Assembly: GCA_018064545.1 (NCBI GenBank)
Contig: JAGHUY010000361.1
Span: 1-5,277 of the forward strand
DNA from: Candidatus Apopatosoma intestinale
GTDB lineage: Bacteria > Bacillota > Clostridia > Oscillospirales > CAG-272
DNA length: 5,277 nt
Direction: 5' to 3'
Shown here in pieces: positions 1 to 5,277 of the stretch. A model generated the notes under the pieces. That model was not told where the DNA came from, searched no databases, and worked only from the letters and a program-made list of their open reading frames with translations. Every line of letters begins with the position of its first letter. Within the stretch, counting starts at the first letter, position 1. Position numbers and translations under genes: made by a program.

Positions 1-6
1 GTATTT

Positions 7-35
7 ATTATATTTGCGACAAAAAATAATGTCAA
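7..35 (-). promoter_or_regulatory. Leftward consensus promoter for a gene outside the window
   Basis: Read on the minus strand, this is TTGACA (plus-strand 35 to 30), a 17 bp spacer and TATAAT (plus-strand 12 to 7). Both hexamers match the sigma-70/sigma-A consensus exactly and the spacer is optimal. The predicted start of transcription falls at or just beyond the left edge, so the gene it drives is not visible. It is back to back with the aldolase promoter, making bases 1-160 a divergent control region. The only doubt is chance occurrence in AT-rich DNA, which is unlikely for two perfect boxes at ideal spacing. Confidence 0.75.
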
Positions 36-80
36 TAGTTATTTTCTACAAAATTACCCTTTTCTTTTCTCGCCTCTCTG

Positions 81-128
81 AAAAAAGCCGAAAAAGAATT
101 GAAAAAGGATTCCCATTTATGCTATACT
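81..128 (+). promoter_or_regulatory. Aldolase promoter with extended -10 and UP-like A-tracts
   Basis: The -35 box is TTGAAA (99-104, five of six consensus bases). The -10 box is TATACT (123-128, five of six), with an 18 bp spacer. A TG one base upstream of the -10 (120-121) makes it an extended -10. Three A-tracts at 81-86, 91-95 and 102-106 recur about every 10-11 bp. The first two lie near -54 to -49 and -44 to -40 from a start predicted near 135, where UP elements contact the RNA polymerase alpha subunit. The predicted leader is about 26 nt. The Shine-Dalgarno is AAAGG at 145-149, 11 nt before the ATG, so it is modest in match and slightly far. Confidence 0.7.
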
Positions 129-160
129 GATAAAAATGGAAAAGAAAGGTTGCTTCCCTT

Positions 161-841
161 ATGCGCTTGTTTATCGATTCGGCAGACACCGAAAAAACCC
201 GTATCGTTCTGAATCATTATCCGTGTGACGGTGTAACCACCAACCCCACCATTCTGGCAAGAGAGACGGTCTCACCCGGCCCGACGCTCACGGCGATTCG
301 CGGACTCATCGGGAACCGTCTGCTTTTCGTCCAGGCCGTTTCTCACGACAGTGAAGAAATCTGCCGGGAGGCCGAGACGGCAAGGGAGAAACTGGGAGAG
401 CCGCTGTCCGTCAAGATTCCTGCCGGAACGCCGGAGGCTTATCGCGCCATGAATATTCTGGCCGAAAAAGGGTTTTCCGTCACGGGTACAGCCGTCTATA
501 CACCGGAGCAGGCGCTTCTTTGTGCACAAACGGGAGCGGATTTTGTTGCCCCGTATATCAGTCACATCGATAATATGTGTGTGGATTCTTATAACGTGGT
601 GCGGGAAATGGCCGAACTTCTCGGGAAAAGCGGAAAGAAAACCGAGATTCTGGCGGCGAGTTTCCGTACCGTGGAGCAGGTACACCGCGCCATGCTGGCC
701 GGTGCAAGTGCGGTAACGGTCACGCCGGAAATGTTCGATCTTCTGGCCAAATCCGCCGGGACCAACGCGGAAATGGCTTCTTTTGATAAAAACTGGCAGA
801 ACAAATTTCAAAAAAGGAACCTTTGCCATATTTGGTCATAG
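161..841 (+). CDS. fsa: Fructose-6-phosphate aldolase / TalC-type transaldolase
   Basis: This is a 226-residue class I (Schiff-base) aldolase of the small transaldolase family (FSA/TalC), predicted to be cytosolic. By family it would reversibly cleave fructose-6-phosphate to dihydroxyacetone and glyceraldehyde-3-phosphate. Visible motifs are FIDSAD at the start (Asp6), GVTTNP (24-29, Asn28), the Schiff-base lysine in VKIPAG (Lys85), TGTAVY (Thr110), APYISHID (Tyr132) and AASFRT (Ser167). The tyrosine in the APY motif and the GTAVY motif match E. coli FSA (Tyr131, Thr109). Transaldolases such as TalB and Bacillus TalC have phenylalanine there (SPF), so an aldolase reading is favoured. Length fits the family (about 215-225); the last ten or so residues are a slightly long, unconserved tail. 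The start is supported because family members begin at this M-x-x-F/Y-x-D segment. It appears monocistronic between its own promoter and terminator. The exact substrate is inferred. Confidence 0.9.
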   Translation: MRLFIDSADTEKTRIVLNHYPCDGVTTNPTILARETVSPGPTLTAIRGLIGNRLLFVQAVSHDSEEICREAETAREKLGEPLSVKIPAGTPEAYRAMNILAEKGFSVTGTAVYTPEQALLCAQTGADFVAPYISHIDNMCVDSYNVVREMAELLGKSGKKTEILAASFRTVEQVHRAMLAGASAVTVTPEMFDLLAKSAGTNAEMASFDKNWQNKFQKRNLCHIWS

Positions 842-897
842 AATAAAAAGCAGAATGTGAATCTGAAACCCGGAAAAACTACGAATAGGATGACATT

Positions 898-929
898 AAA
901 GAGCACGGACACGGTTTCGTGCTTTTTTT
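898..929 (+). terminator. Intrinsic terminator of the aldolase gene
   Basis: The inverted repeat AGCACG (902-907) and CGTGCT (918-923) is extended inward by a G-U and an A-T pair. It closes a loop of about six bases and is followed by a run of seven T (923-929). A run of A before the stem (898-900) can pair with the T-run. It lies about 57 bases after the aldolase stop and separates that gene from the downstream glm operon, which has its own promoter. Confidence 0.88.
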
Positions 930-1005
930 ATTTCTTAAAAAGCGGCCCGATAGCGAGAATAACGGATTGCTTTTCAGCCTCATCTTGTTTATGCCGGTAC
1001 TTGGG

Positions 1006-1034
1006 TTGACAGATAAAAAAGCGGGAGATATAAT
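1006..1034 (+). promoter_or_regulatory. Consensus promoter of the glm operon
   Basis: TTGACA (1006-1011), a 17 bp spacer and TATAAT (1029-1034) form an exact sigma-70/sigma-A promoter. The predicted transcript start is near 1041, giving a leader of only about 19 nt before the ATG at 1060. A strong Shine-Dalgarno (AAGGGGGTG, 1045-1053) lies in it. There is no room for a leader riboswitch. The placement shows that in-frame codons upstream of 1060, back to 919, are not translated. No strong further promoter was seen up to glmS, so this one probably serves all three genes. Confidence 0.85.
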
Positions 1035-1059
1035 AAATAGGAAGAAAGGGGGTGAAACT

Positions 1060-1734
1060 ATGAAAACAACGTGGAAAACGAATCATCTGTTTGACTTGTC
1101 ACACAGCATCGTGGGTGCCTATCTCTCCGAAAAGGAGTTCCCTTGGCAGATTTTACCGGAAATCGGAGCACTTGTTTTGAGACTGGGTGAAAAACTGCCG
1201 CCGGAGCGGTTTGATCAGCCGTCAGAAAACGTCTGGATCGCCAAAACTGCCAAAATCAGCGAAAAGGCGACGATCCTGCCGCCCTGCATCATCGGAGAGA
1301 ATACGGAAGTTCGTCCGGGTGCTTTTTTGCGCGGCAATGTGATCGTGGGAGAAAAGTGCGTAGTCGGCAATTCTTCCGAGCTGAAAAACTGCATTCTGTT
1401 CGACTGCGTACAGGTTCCGCACTACAACTATGTGGGGGACAGCATTCTCGGCTTTCATGCCCACATGGGCGCAGGCGCCATTACGTCCAACGTCAAAGGT
1501 GACAAAAGTCCCGTCTGCATTCACGGCGACGGAAAAACCGAAGAGACCGGCTTGAAAAAATGCGGCGCTTTTTTGGGTGACTACGCCGAAATCGGCTGTC
1601 AGACGGTACTGAATCCGGGGACGGTGATCGGACGGCATACGACGGTTTATCCGCTTTGCTCCGTCAGAGGAACCGTGCCGGAAGAGTGTATTTACAAAGC
1701 CGAGGGCAACATTGTGACAAAAATCAAAGAATGA
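1060..1734 (+). CDS. Stand-alone beta-helix protein, GlmU acetyltransferase-like
   Basis: This is a 224-residue protein with a helical N-terminus (about 1-55) followed by a left-handed beta-helix of hexapeptide repeats (about 58-210). It has no nucleotidyltransferase domain: the GxGTRM-type loop of full GlmU (about 450 residues) is missing. Aligned by eye with the E. coli GlmU acetyltransferase domain, it keeps Arg85 (RPGA; E. coli Arg333), Lys109 (VGNSSELK; Lys351), His121 (catalytic His363), Tyr124 (Tyr366) and Asn144 (Asn386). The GAG-x-IT motif is at 137-142. E. coli Asn377 and Tyr387 are replaced by His135 and Val145. The stretch after residue 144 (NVKG ... GLKKCGAFLGD) resembles archaeal-type sugar-1-phosphate nucleotidylyltransferase C-termini more than E. 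coli GlmU. A likely role is N-acetylation of glucosamine-1-phosphate using acetyl-CoA; this is inferred. Databases may call such proteins 'UDP-GlcNAc pyrophosphorylase', which the domain content does not support. The start is fixed by the promoter and Shine-Dalgarno; 15 nt separate its stop from glmM. Confidence 0.85.
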   Translation: MKTTWKTNHLFDLSHSIVGAYLSEKEFPWQILPEIGALVLRLGEKLPPERFDQPSENVWIAKTAKISEKATILPPCIIGENTEVRPGAFLRGNVIVGEKCVVGNSSELKNCILFDCVQVPHYNYVGDSILGFHAHMGAGAITSNVKGDKSPVCIHGDGKTEETGLKKCGAFLGDYAEIGCQTVLNPGTVIGRHTTVYPLCSVRGTVPEECIYKAEGNIVTKIKE

Positions 1735-1749
1735 AAGGAAGCGAAGAAA

Positions 1750-3102
1750 ATGGGCAGACTATTTGGAACAGACGGTGTGCGCGGAGTGGCCAATTCGGAA
1801 TTGACCCCTGAGACGGCGCTTGCCATCGGGCGTGCGGCGGCGACGGTATTAACGGACGGCTGTCGGAGACGCCCTGTTTTTGTTGTCGGTTGTGACACAC
1901 GAATCTCATCCGATATGCTGGCGGGCGCGCTTTCGGCGGGACTTTGCTCCGTCGGCGCGGATGTGATCTTCCTCGGAACGATCTCCACTCCCGCCGTTGC
2001 TTATCTGATCGGTTTATACAAGGCGGATGCCGGAATCATGATTTCCGCTTCTCACAATCCGAGCGAGTTCAACGGCATCAAGGTTTTCGGCGGCAACGGG
2101 CACAAACTCCCCGACGAGTTGGAGGAAAGAATCGAATCTCTGATTCTGGACGGCAAGGCGGATTATCCGGCACCGGTCGGTGACGGGGTCGGAAAGATCA
2201 CGTTTGCGAGTGAGGCAGCGACGGATTATATAGCACATCTGAAAAGCACGGTACTCTATGCTCCCTCGGAGATGCGCGTAGCCGTGGACTGCGCCAACGG
2301 CAGTGCCTCGGTCACAGCGAAAAGACTCTTTGCCGATCTGGGCGTTCAGGCGGATATTCTTTTTGATCACCCCAACGGTACCAACATCAACGAATCCTGC
2401 GGTTCTACCCACATGGAGGCGCTGTCCGCCTACGTGACGGAGCATAAACTGGACTGCGGCATTGCTTTTGACGGGGATGCAGATCGTTGTCTGTTTGTCG
2501 ATGAAAACGGCAATCTGACAGACGGAGATATGTTGATGGCCATTTGCTCTCTCGATCTGAAAGAACGCGGAAGACTGAACCGGAATACCGTGGTCGGTAC
2601 GGTGATGACAAATTTCGGCTTCGGAAAATTCTGTGAAGAAAACGGTCTTCGGTTTGCGTCGACCAAGGTGGGCGACCGCTTTGTATTGGAGGAAATGCTT
2701 TTGGAGGATTACTCATTCGGCGGGGAACAGTCCGGACATATCATTTTCCGTGATTTTGCCACCACGGGGGACGGCCAGTTGACGGCGGTACAGGTGCTTT
2801 CCCTGATGAAACGGAAGGGCAAGAAACTTTCGGAACTCTCTGGGGTGATGACACGGTATCCGCAGGTTACGCTGAACATCCGGACGACGGCGGACGGAAA
2901 AATACGGTTCTATACCGATGGCGAGATCACCAAGGCCATTGAATCCGCCAAAGAGCAACTGGATTCTCACGGGCGCATTCTGGTTCGTCCATCCGGTACG
3001 GAACCTCTTATACGCGTCATGGTGGAGAGCATGGATACGGAAGAAATGCAGACGGTGGCCGATCGCGTGGCCGCAGTGATCCGGGATCGGGTCGGACAAT
3101 AA
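1750..3102 (+). CDS. glmM: Phosphoglucosamine mutase GlmM
   Basis: GlmM interconverts glucosamine-6-phosphate and glucosamine-1-phosphate, the second step toward UDP-GlcNAc for peptidoglycan. The 450 residues match the family (E. coli 445) and all four alpha-D-phosphohexomutase domains are complete. The N-terminus GRLFGTDGVRG (2-12) is diagnostic for GlmM. The phosphoserine loop ISASHNP (98-104) has the catalytic serine at 101. The metal-binding loop DGDADR is at 241-246, the sugar-binding loop GGEQSGH at 324-330, and the C-terminal phosphate-binding loop RPSGTEP at 413-419. Activation normally needs phosphorylation of the loop serine. The start has a Shine-Dalgarno AAAGGAAG (1734-1741), 8 nt before the ATG, overlapping the previous gene's stop, so coupled translation is possible. 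The stop TAA (3100-3102) lies two bases before the predicted cleavage site of the glmS ribozyme. Confidence 0.98.
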   Translation: MGRLFGTDGVRGVANSELTPETALAIGRAAATVLTDGCRRRPVFVVGCDTRISSDMLAGALSAGLCSVGADVIFLGTISTPAVAYLIGLYKADAGIMISASHNPSEFNGIKVFGGNGHKLPDELEERIESLILDGKADYPAPVGDGVGKITFASEAATDYIAHLKSTVLYAPSEMRVAVDCANGSASVTAKRLFADLGVQADILFDHPNGTNINESCGSTHMEALSAYVTEHKLDCGIAFDGDADRCLFVDENGNLTDGDMLMAICSLDLKERGRLNRNTVVGTVMTNFGFGKFCEENGLRFASTKVGDRFVLEEMLLEDYSFGGEQSGHIIFRDFATTGDGQLTAVQVLSLMKRKGKKLSELSGVMTRYPQVTLNIRTTADGKIRFYTDGEITKAIESAKEQLDSHGRILVRPSGTEPLIRVMVESMDTEEMQTVADRVAAVIRDRVGQ

Positions 3103-3103
3103 A

Positions 3104-3238
3104 AGCGCCAGAGCAGACCTATCTGCTTAACGAGGTGGGAAATCATCGAAACATTCGGCGGGTGTTTCCCCGGCAGAACAAACTGTCGTCAGGCGTCCCA
3201 CAAATATGCGGGCGACCGCAAAACAAAACGGACGCTGA
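3104..3238 (+). promoter_or_regulatory. glmS self-cleaving ribozyme (GlcN6P-sensing riboswitch)
   Basis: The segment matches the glmS ribozyme class. Predicted cleavage is between A3104 and G3105, in the conserved A|GCGCCAGA. P1 is AGCAGA (3112-3117) with TCTGCT (3122-3127) and a short CCTA loop. The conserved core has ACGAGG (3130-3135), ATCG (3145-3148) and TTCGGCGGGTG (3154-3164). GGCG (3157-3160) can pair with CGCC (3106-3109), placing the cleavage site in the pseudoknotted core. GGGAAA (3137-3142) pairs with TTTCCC (3165-3170), and CGGCAG (3171-3176) with CTGTCG (3183-3188). The peripheral P4 helix pairs 3189-3198 with 3230-3238 with one bulged G, enclosing P4.1, TGCGG-GCGA-CCGCA (3207-3220), with a GNRA loop. 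In this class glucosamine-6-phosphate is the cofactor for self-cleavage. In B. subtilis the 5'-hydroxyl glmS product is then degraded by RNase J1, giving feedback control of GlmS. Confidence 0.97.
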
Positions 3239-3249
3239 AAATGGAATAC

Positions 3250-3285
3250 AGGAAAGGAAATGGGCTACCATTTTTTAATCATATT
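3250..3285 (+). promoter_or_regulatory. Unusual glmS translation initiation region with hairpin
   Basis: The only good Shine-Dalgarno before glmS is AGGAAAGG (3250-3257), 28 nt from the ATG at 3286, too far for normal initiation. Immediately after it, AAATGG (3258-3263) and CCATTT (3268-3273) form a six-pair hairpin with a GCTA loop. If the hairpin folds, the linear gap outside it is about 12 nt. An out-of-frame ATG at 3260, close to the Shine-Dalgarno, would be buried in the stem. The sequence shows the pairing directly; its role in initiation is inferred by analogy with T4 gene 38 type start sites. Confidence 0.5.
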
Positions 3286-5118
3286 ATGTGTGGAATTATC
3301 GGATACACCGGGGCGGAAGCGGCCGCCCCGAAATTGCTTACCGGTCTGCGCACGCTGGAATACCGCGGTTACGATTCGGCGGGGATTGCGCTTTCCGATG
3401 AACCGATCCTGACGGTCAAGGCAAAGGGACGGATCGACTTGCTGGAAACCAAAGTAAAGGAACAGGGAAGTTTGCCGCAGACCTGCGGCATCGGTCATAC
3501 ACGCTGGGCCACGCACGGTGCGCCTTCGGATGTCAATTCGCATCCGCACCGAACGGCTCATCTTTGCCTCGTACACAACGGGATCATTGAAAATTATGCG
3601 GAACTGGGGGAAGAATTGAAGCACGACGGCTATTCTTTTGCCTCCGAAACGGATACCGAAATCGCGGCGTGTCTGATTGACCGGTTTTATCGGGAGAGCG
3701 GAGAGCCGGTTTCGGCCATTGCGGCGGCCTGTAAAAGGCTGCGCGGCTCCTATGCTTTCGGTATTTTGTTTGAGGATCGGAAAAATGTACTTTATGCCGT
3801 CCGTAAAGACAGCCCCTTGATCGCAGTCCATACGGGGCAGGAGGGGGTCATTGCCTCTGATATTCCTGCCGTCCTTGCCTATTCTCATACCTACTACCGT
3901 TTGGAGGAGGGCGTGATTGCGGAACTCTCCCGCGAGACGATCCGTTTTTGGTCTCCAGACGGCAGGGAGGTCACACAGCAGAGCGAGACGGTGGACTGGA
4001 ACGTGGAGCAGGCTCAAAAAGGCGGCTTTCCTTATTTTATGATCAAGGAAATCCATGAAGAGCCGACTGTGCTCAGAAAAACCGTGGAGGCTCGCCTCTC
4101 GGCGGAAGGACTTCCGTTCTTCGGCGTCAAGCGGATTGACGAAATTGCCCGTGGCGATTTTGACAGTATTCAGATCGTGGGATGTGGCTCGGCTATGCAC
4201 ATTGGACTCGTCGGGAGAACGCTGATTGAAGATTTAGCACGAATCCCCGTTTCGGTGGAAATTGCCAGCGAGTTTCGCTACCGCGACCCGATTGTGGGTA
4301 AACGGGACATTGTGATTCTGATTTCCCAATCCGGGGAAACGGCGGATACCGTGGCGGCGCTCCGTCATGCCAAAGAAAAAGGGGCATTTACGCTGGCCAT
4401 CGTCAACGTGATCGGATCGACGGTCGCCCGTGAGGCCGACGGTGTGATCTATACCTGGGCAGGACCGGAAATCGCCGTGGCCACTACCAAAGCATACAGC
4501 GTTCAGGGAGCGATCCTGTATCTGCTGGCCATCAAGTTGGCGATCGCCAATCACCGTATCTCTGAAAAGGAGGCGAAAACACTTTGTTTCTCGCTTCTCC
4601 GCGAGATACCGGATGCCGTTCAGAGGATTCTGAACGGAAAAGAGAAAATCGCCGAGACGGCACGGTTGATTCAAAACGCGGAGCACGTCTTCTTCATCGG
4701 CAGAAAAGCGGACTGGGATATCTGCGTGGAGGGCTCTTTAAAGCTGAAAGAAATCTCCTATATTCACAGTGAGGCCTATGCCACGGGCGAACTCAAACAC
4801 GGGACGATCTCCCTCGTCACCGACGGAACGCCGGTCATCGCGCTGATGACACAGGAGGACGTCTGCGAGAAAACCGTTTCCGGGATTCGTGAGGTCAAGG
4901 CGAGAGGTGCTTTCGTTGTCTCTGTGTGTCGGGAATCGCTGGCAAAGAAATATGAAATCCCCTGCGACGCCTGCCTGACTGTTCCCGATACGGAGGAATT
5001 GTTTTCTCCGCTCGTCGCGATCACGGCTTTGCAACTCCTTGCCTATTACGTGTCCGAAGGGAAGGGCATCGATGTCGATAAGCCGAGAAACCTTGCCAAA
5101 TCGGTGACGGTGGAGTGA
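3286..5118 (+). CDS. glmS: Glutamine--fructose-6-phosphate aminotransferase GlmS
   Basis: GlmS makes glucosamine-6-phosphate and glutamate from fructose-6-phosphate and glutamine, the committed step of amino-sugar synthesis. From ATG 3286 the protein has 610 residues (E. coli 609). The N-terminal class II glutaminase domain (about 1-240) begins MCGIIGYTG; Cys2 becomes the N-terminal nucleophile after Met removal. It also shows YRGYDSAG (27-33 region), HTRWATHG (71-78) and HNGIIEN (97-103). Two SIS isomerase domains follow. SIS1 has VGCGSA (298-303), SQSGET (347-352) and the ATTKAY segment (399-404). SIS2 has Glu489 and His505, matching E. coli Glu488 and His504. The C-tail DKPRNLAKSVTVE carries the conserved lysine (605). 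An in-frame ATG at 3241 would add 15 residues ahead of the catalytic Cys, so it is rejected as the start. Expression should be controlled by the ribozyme upstream. It is probably cotranscribed with glmM. Confidence 0.98.
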   Translation: MCGIIGYTGAEAAAPKLLTGLRTLEYRGYDSAGIALSDEPILTVKAKGRIDLLETKVKEQGSLPQTCGIGHTRWATHGAPSDVNSHPHRTAHLCLVHNGIIENYAELGEELKHDGYSFASETDTEIAACLIDRFYRESGEPVSAIAAACKRLRGSYAFGILFEDRKNVLYAVRKDSPLIAVHTGQEGVIASDIPAVLAYSHTYYRLEEGVIAELSRETIRFWSPDGREVTQQSETVDWNVEQAQKGGFPYFMIKEIHEEPTVLRKTVEARLSAEGLPFFGVKRIDEIARGDFDSIQIVGCGSAMHIGLVGRTLIEDLARIPVSVEIASEFRYRDPIVGKRDIVILISQSGETADTVAALRHAKEKGAFTLAIVNVIGSTVAREADGVIYTWAGPEIAVATTKAYSVQGAILYLLAIKLAIANHRISEKEAKTLCFSLLREIPDAVQRILNGKEKIAETARLIQNAEHVFFIGRKADWDICVEGSLKLKEISYIHSEAYATGELKHGTISLVTDGTPVIALMTQEDVCEKTVSGIREVKARGAFVVSVCRESLAKKYEIPCDACLTVPDTEELFSPLVAITALQLLAYYVSEGKGIDVDKPRNLAKSVTVE

Positions 5119-5119
5119 G

Positions 5120-5153
5120 AAAAAATCGTCCCTCGCCGATGGCGGGGGACGAT
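5120..5153 (-). terminator. Strong hairpin, terminator for the incoming minus-strand gene
   Basis: Bases 5125-5137 and 5141-5153 form a 13-pair, GC-rich stem with one G-U pair and a tiny GAT loop. On the minus strand the hairpin is followed by a run of T (plus-strand A-run 5120-5125), as expected of an intrinsic terminator for the gene ending at 5194. On the plus strand there is no T-run after the stem, so for glmS it is not a classical terminator. It may still stop or stabilise the glmS transcript end. It begins two bases after the glmS stop. Confidence 0.75.
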
Positions 5154-5193
5154 AGGAACTATCCCGACAAACTGGGATTTATCGCTCTGATTG

Positions 5194-5277
5194 TCAAACG
5201 ACATATATTTCAATATAGCTTACTGTTTTCTTTGGGTCAACATCTGTCACACCATAGAAGGAACCTTTATACCAAAG
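5194..5277 (-). CDS. C-terminal end of an unidentified minus-strand protein
   Basis: Reading leftward from the right edge there are 27 open codons and a TGA (plus-strand TCA, 5194-5196). The tail contains LWYKGSFYGVTDVDPKK and ends TVSYIEIYVV; it alternates hydrophobic and polar residues as in beta-strands. The reading frame is supported by its plausible protein composition and by a minus-strand terminator hairpin about 40 bases downstream. The gene is cut off by the window edge and is convergent with glmS. The family cannot be recognised from 27 residues. An extracellular or carbohydrate-binding beta-domain is possible but unproven. Confidence 0.55.
   Translation of the reverse strand, partial: LWYKGSFYGVTDVDPKKTVSYIEIYVV

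Noticed and set aside
272..829. Minus-strand open frame opposite the aldolase gene
   Set aside because: It is a shadow of the conserved aldolase frame; no motif, ribosome binding site or promoter supports it.
938..974. Inverted repeat AAAAGC / GCTTTT between the aldolase terminator and the glm promoter
   Set aside because: The six-base arms are 25 bases apart with no supporting inner pairing, and no U-run or conserved element follows. It is likely chance.
919..1059. In-frame upstream extension (47 codons) of the beta-helix gene
   Set aside because: It overlaps the aldolase terminator's T-run and contains the complete operon promoter. A strong Shine-Dalgarno lies just before the ATG at 1060, and the extra residues look like no domain.
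1060..1734. Full bifunctional GlmU
   Set aside because: The protein is half the length and lacks the N-terminal nucleotide-binding loop, so only the beta-helix half is present. There is no sign of a frameshifted remnant upstream.
2779..2807. TTGACG as an internal -35 for a glmS promoter inside glmM
   Set aside because: The sequence at proper spacing (CCTGAT) is a poor -10 and lies within a conserved coding region.
3241..3285. ATG at 3241 as the glmS start
   Set aside because: It would place 15 residues before the catalytic cysteine, which must be N-terminal, and it has no Shine-Dalgarno. It begins directly after the ribozyme's last helix.
3265..4200. Long open frame (311 codons) on the minus strand within glmS
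   Set aside because: It lies wholly opposite a conserved, intact glmS reading frame and its translation is low-complexity Arg-rich with no recognisable motif. It is a shadow of codon bias.
5161..5178. Small hairpin ATCCC / GGGAT after the minus-strand stop
   Set aside because: It has only five pairs with an eight-base loop and no T-run on either strand; the hairpin at 5125-5153 is the better terminator.

Overview
The window looks like part of a chromosome from a Gram-positive bacterium of the Bacillota, most likely a clostridial lineage. The evidence is a canonical glmS self-cleaving ribozyme upstream of glmS, consensus sigma-A type promoters, purine-rich ribosome binding sites, AT-rich gaps between genes of moderate GC, and intrinsic terminators. 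No mobile element, CRISPR array, tRNA or rRNA is visible, and the species cannot be named from the sequence.

Layout. Bases 1-160 are a divergent control region. A perfect promoter (TTGACA, 17 bp, TATAAT) fires leftward on the minus strand into a gene outside the window. A second promoter with an extended -10 and phased A-tracts drives a fructose-6-phosphate aldolase/TalC-type gene (161-841), which ends at an intrinsic terminator (898-929). A third promoter, again exactly TTGACA, 17 bp, TATAAT (1006-1034), starts a plus-strand operon of three genes: a stand-alone left-handed beta-helix protein resembling the acetyltransferase half of GlmU (1060-1734), glmM (1750-3102) and glmS (3286-5118). The 183 bases between glmM and glmS hold a complete glmS ribozyme (about 3104-3238) and an unusual translation start region. 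A minus-strand gene runs in from the right edge (stop at 5194-5196), and a strong hairpin lies between it and glmS.

How the genes fit together. GlmS makes glucosamine-6-phosphate from fructose-6-phosphate and glutamine. GlmM converts this to glucosamine-1-phosphate. The beta-helix protein keeps most of the GlmU acetyltransferase signature, so it may N-acetylate glucosamine-1-phosphate; the uridylyltransferase needed to finish UDP-GlcNAc is not in the window. Glucosamine-6-phosphate should activate the ribozyme. Its cleavage site lies only two bases after the glmM stop codon, so cleavage of a common transcript would cut the message into an intact glmM part and a destabilised glmS part. The aldolase also acts on fructose-6-phosphate but is a separate transcription unit.

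The enzymes and the ribozyme belong to known families; nothing here is clearly a new system. The points most worth checking are the ribozyme fused to the glmM stop codon, the glmS start region where a hairpin may hide a decoy AUG and shorten the distance to the Shine-Dalgarno, and the stand-alone acetyltransferase-like domain.
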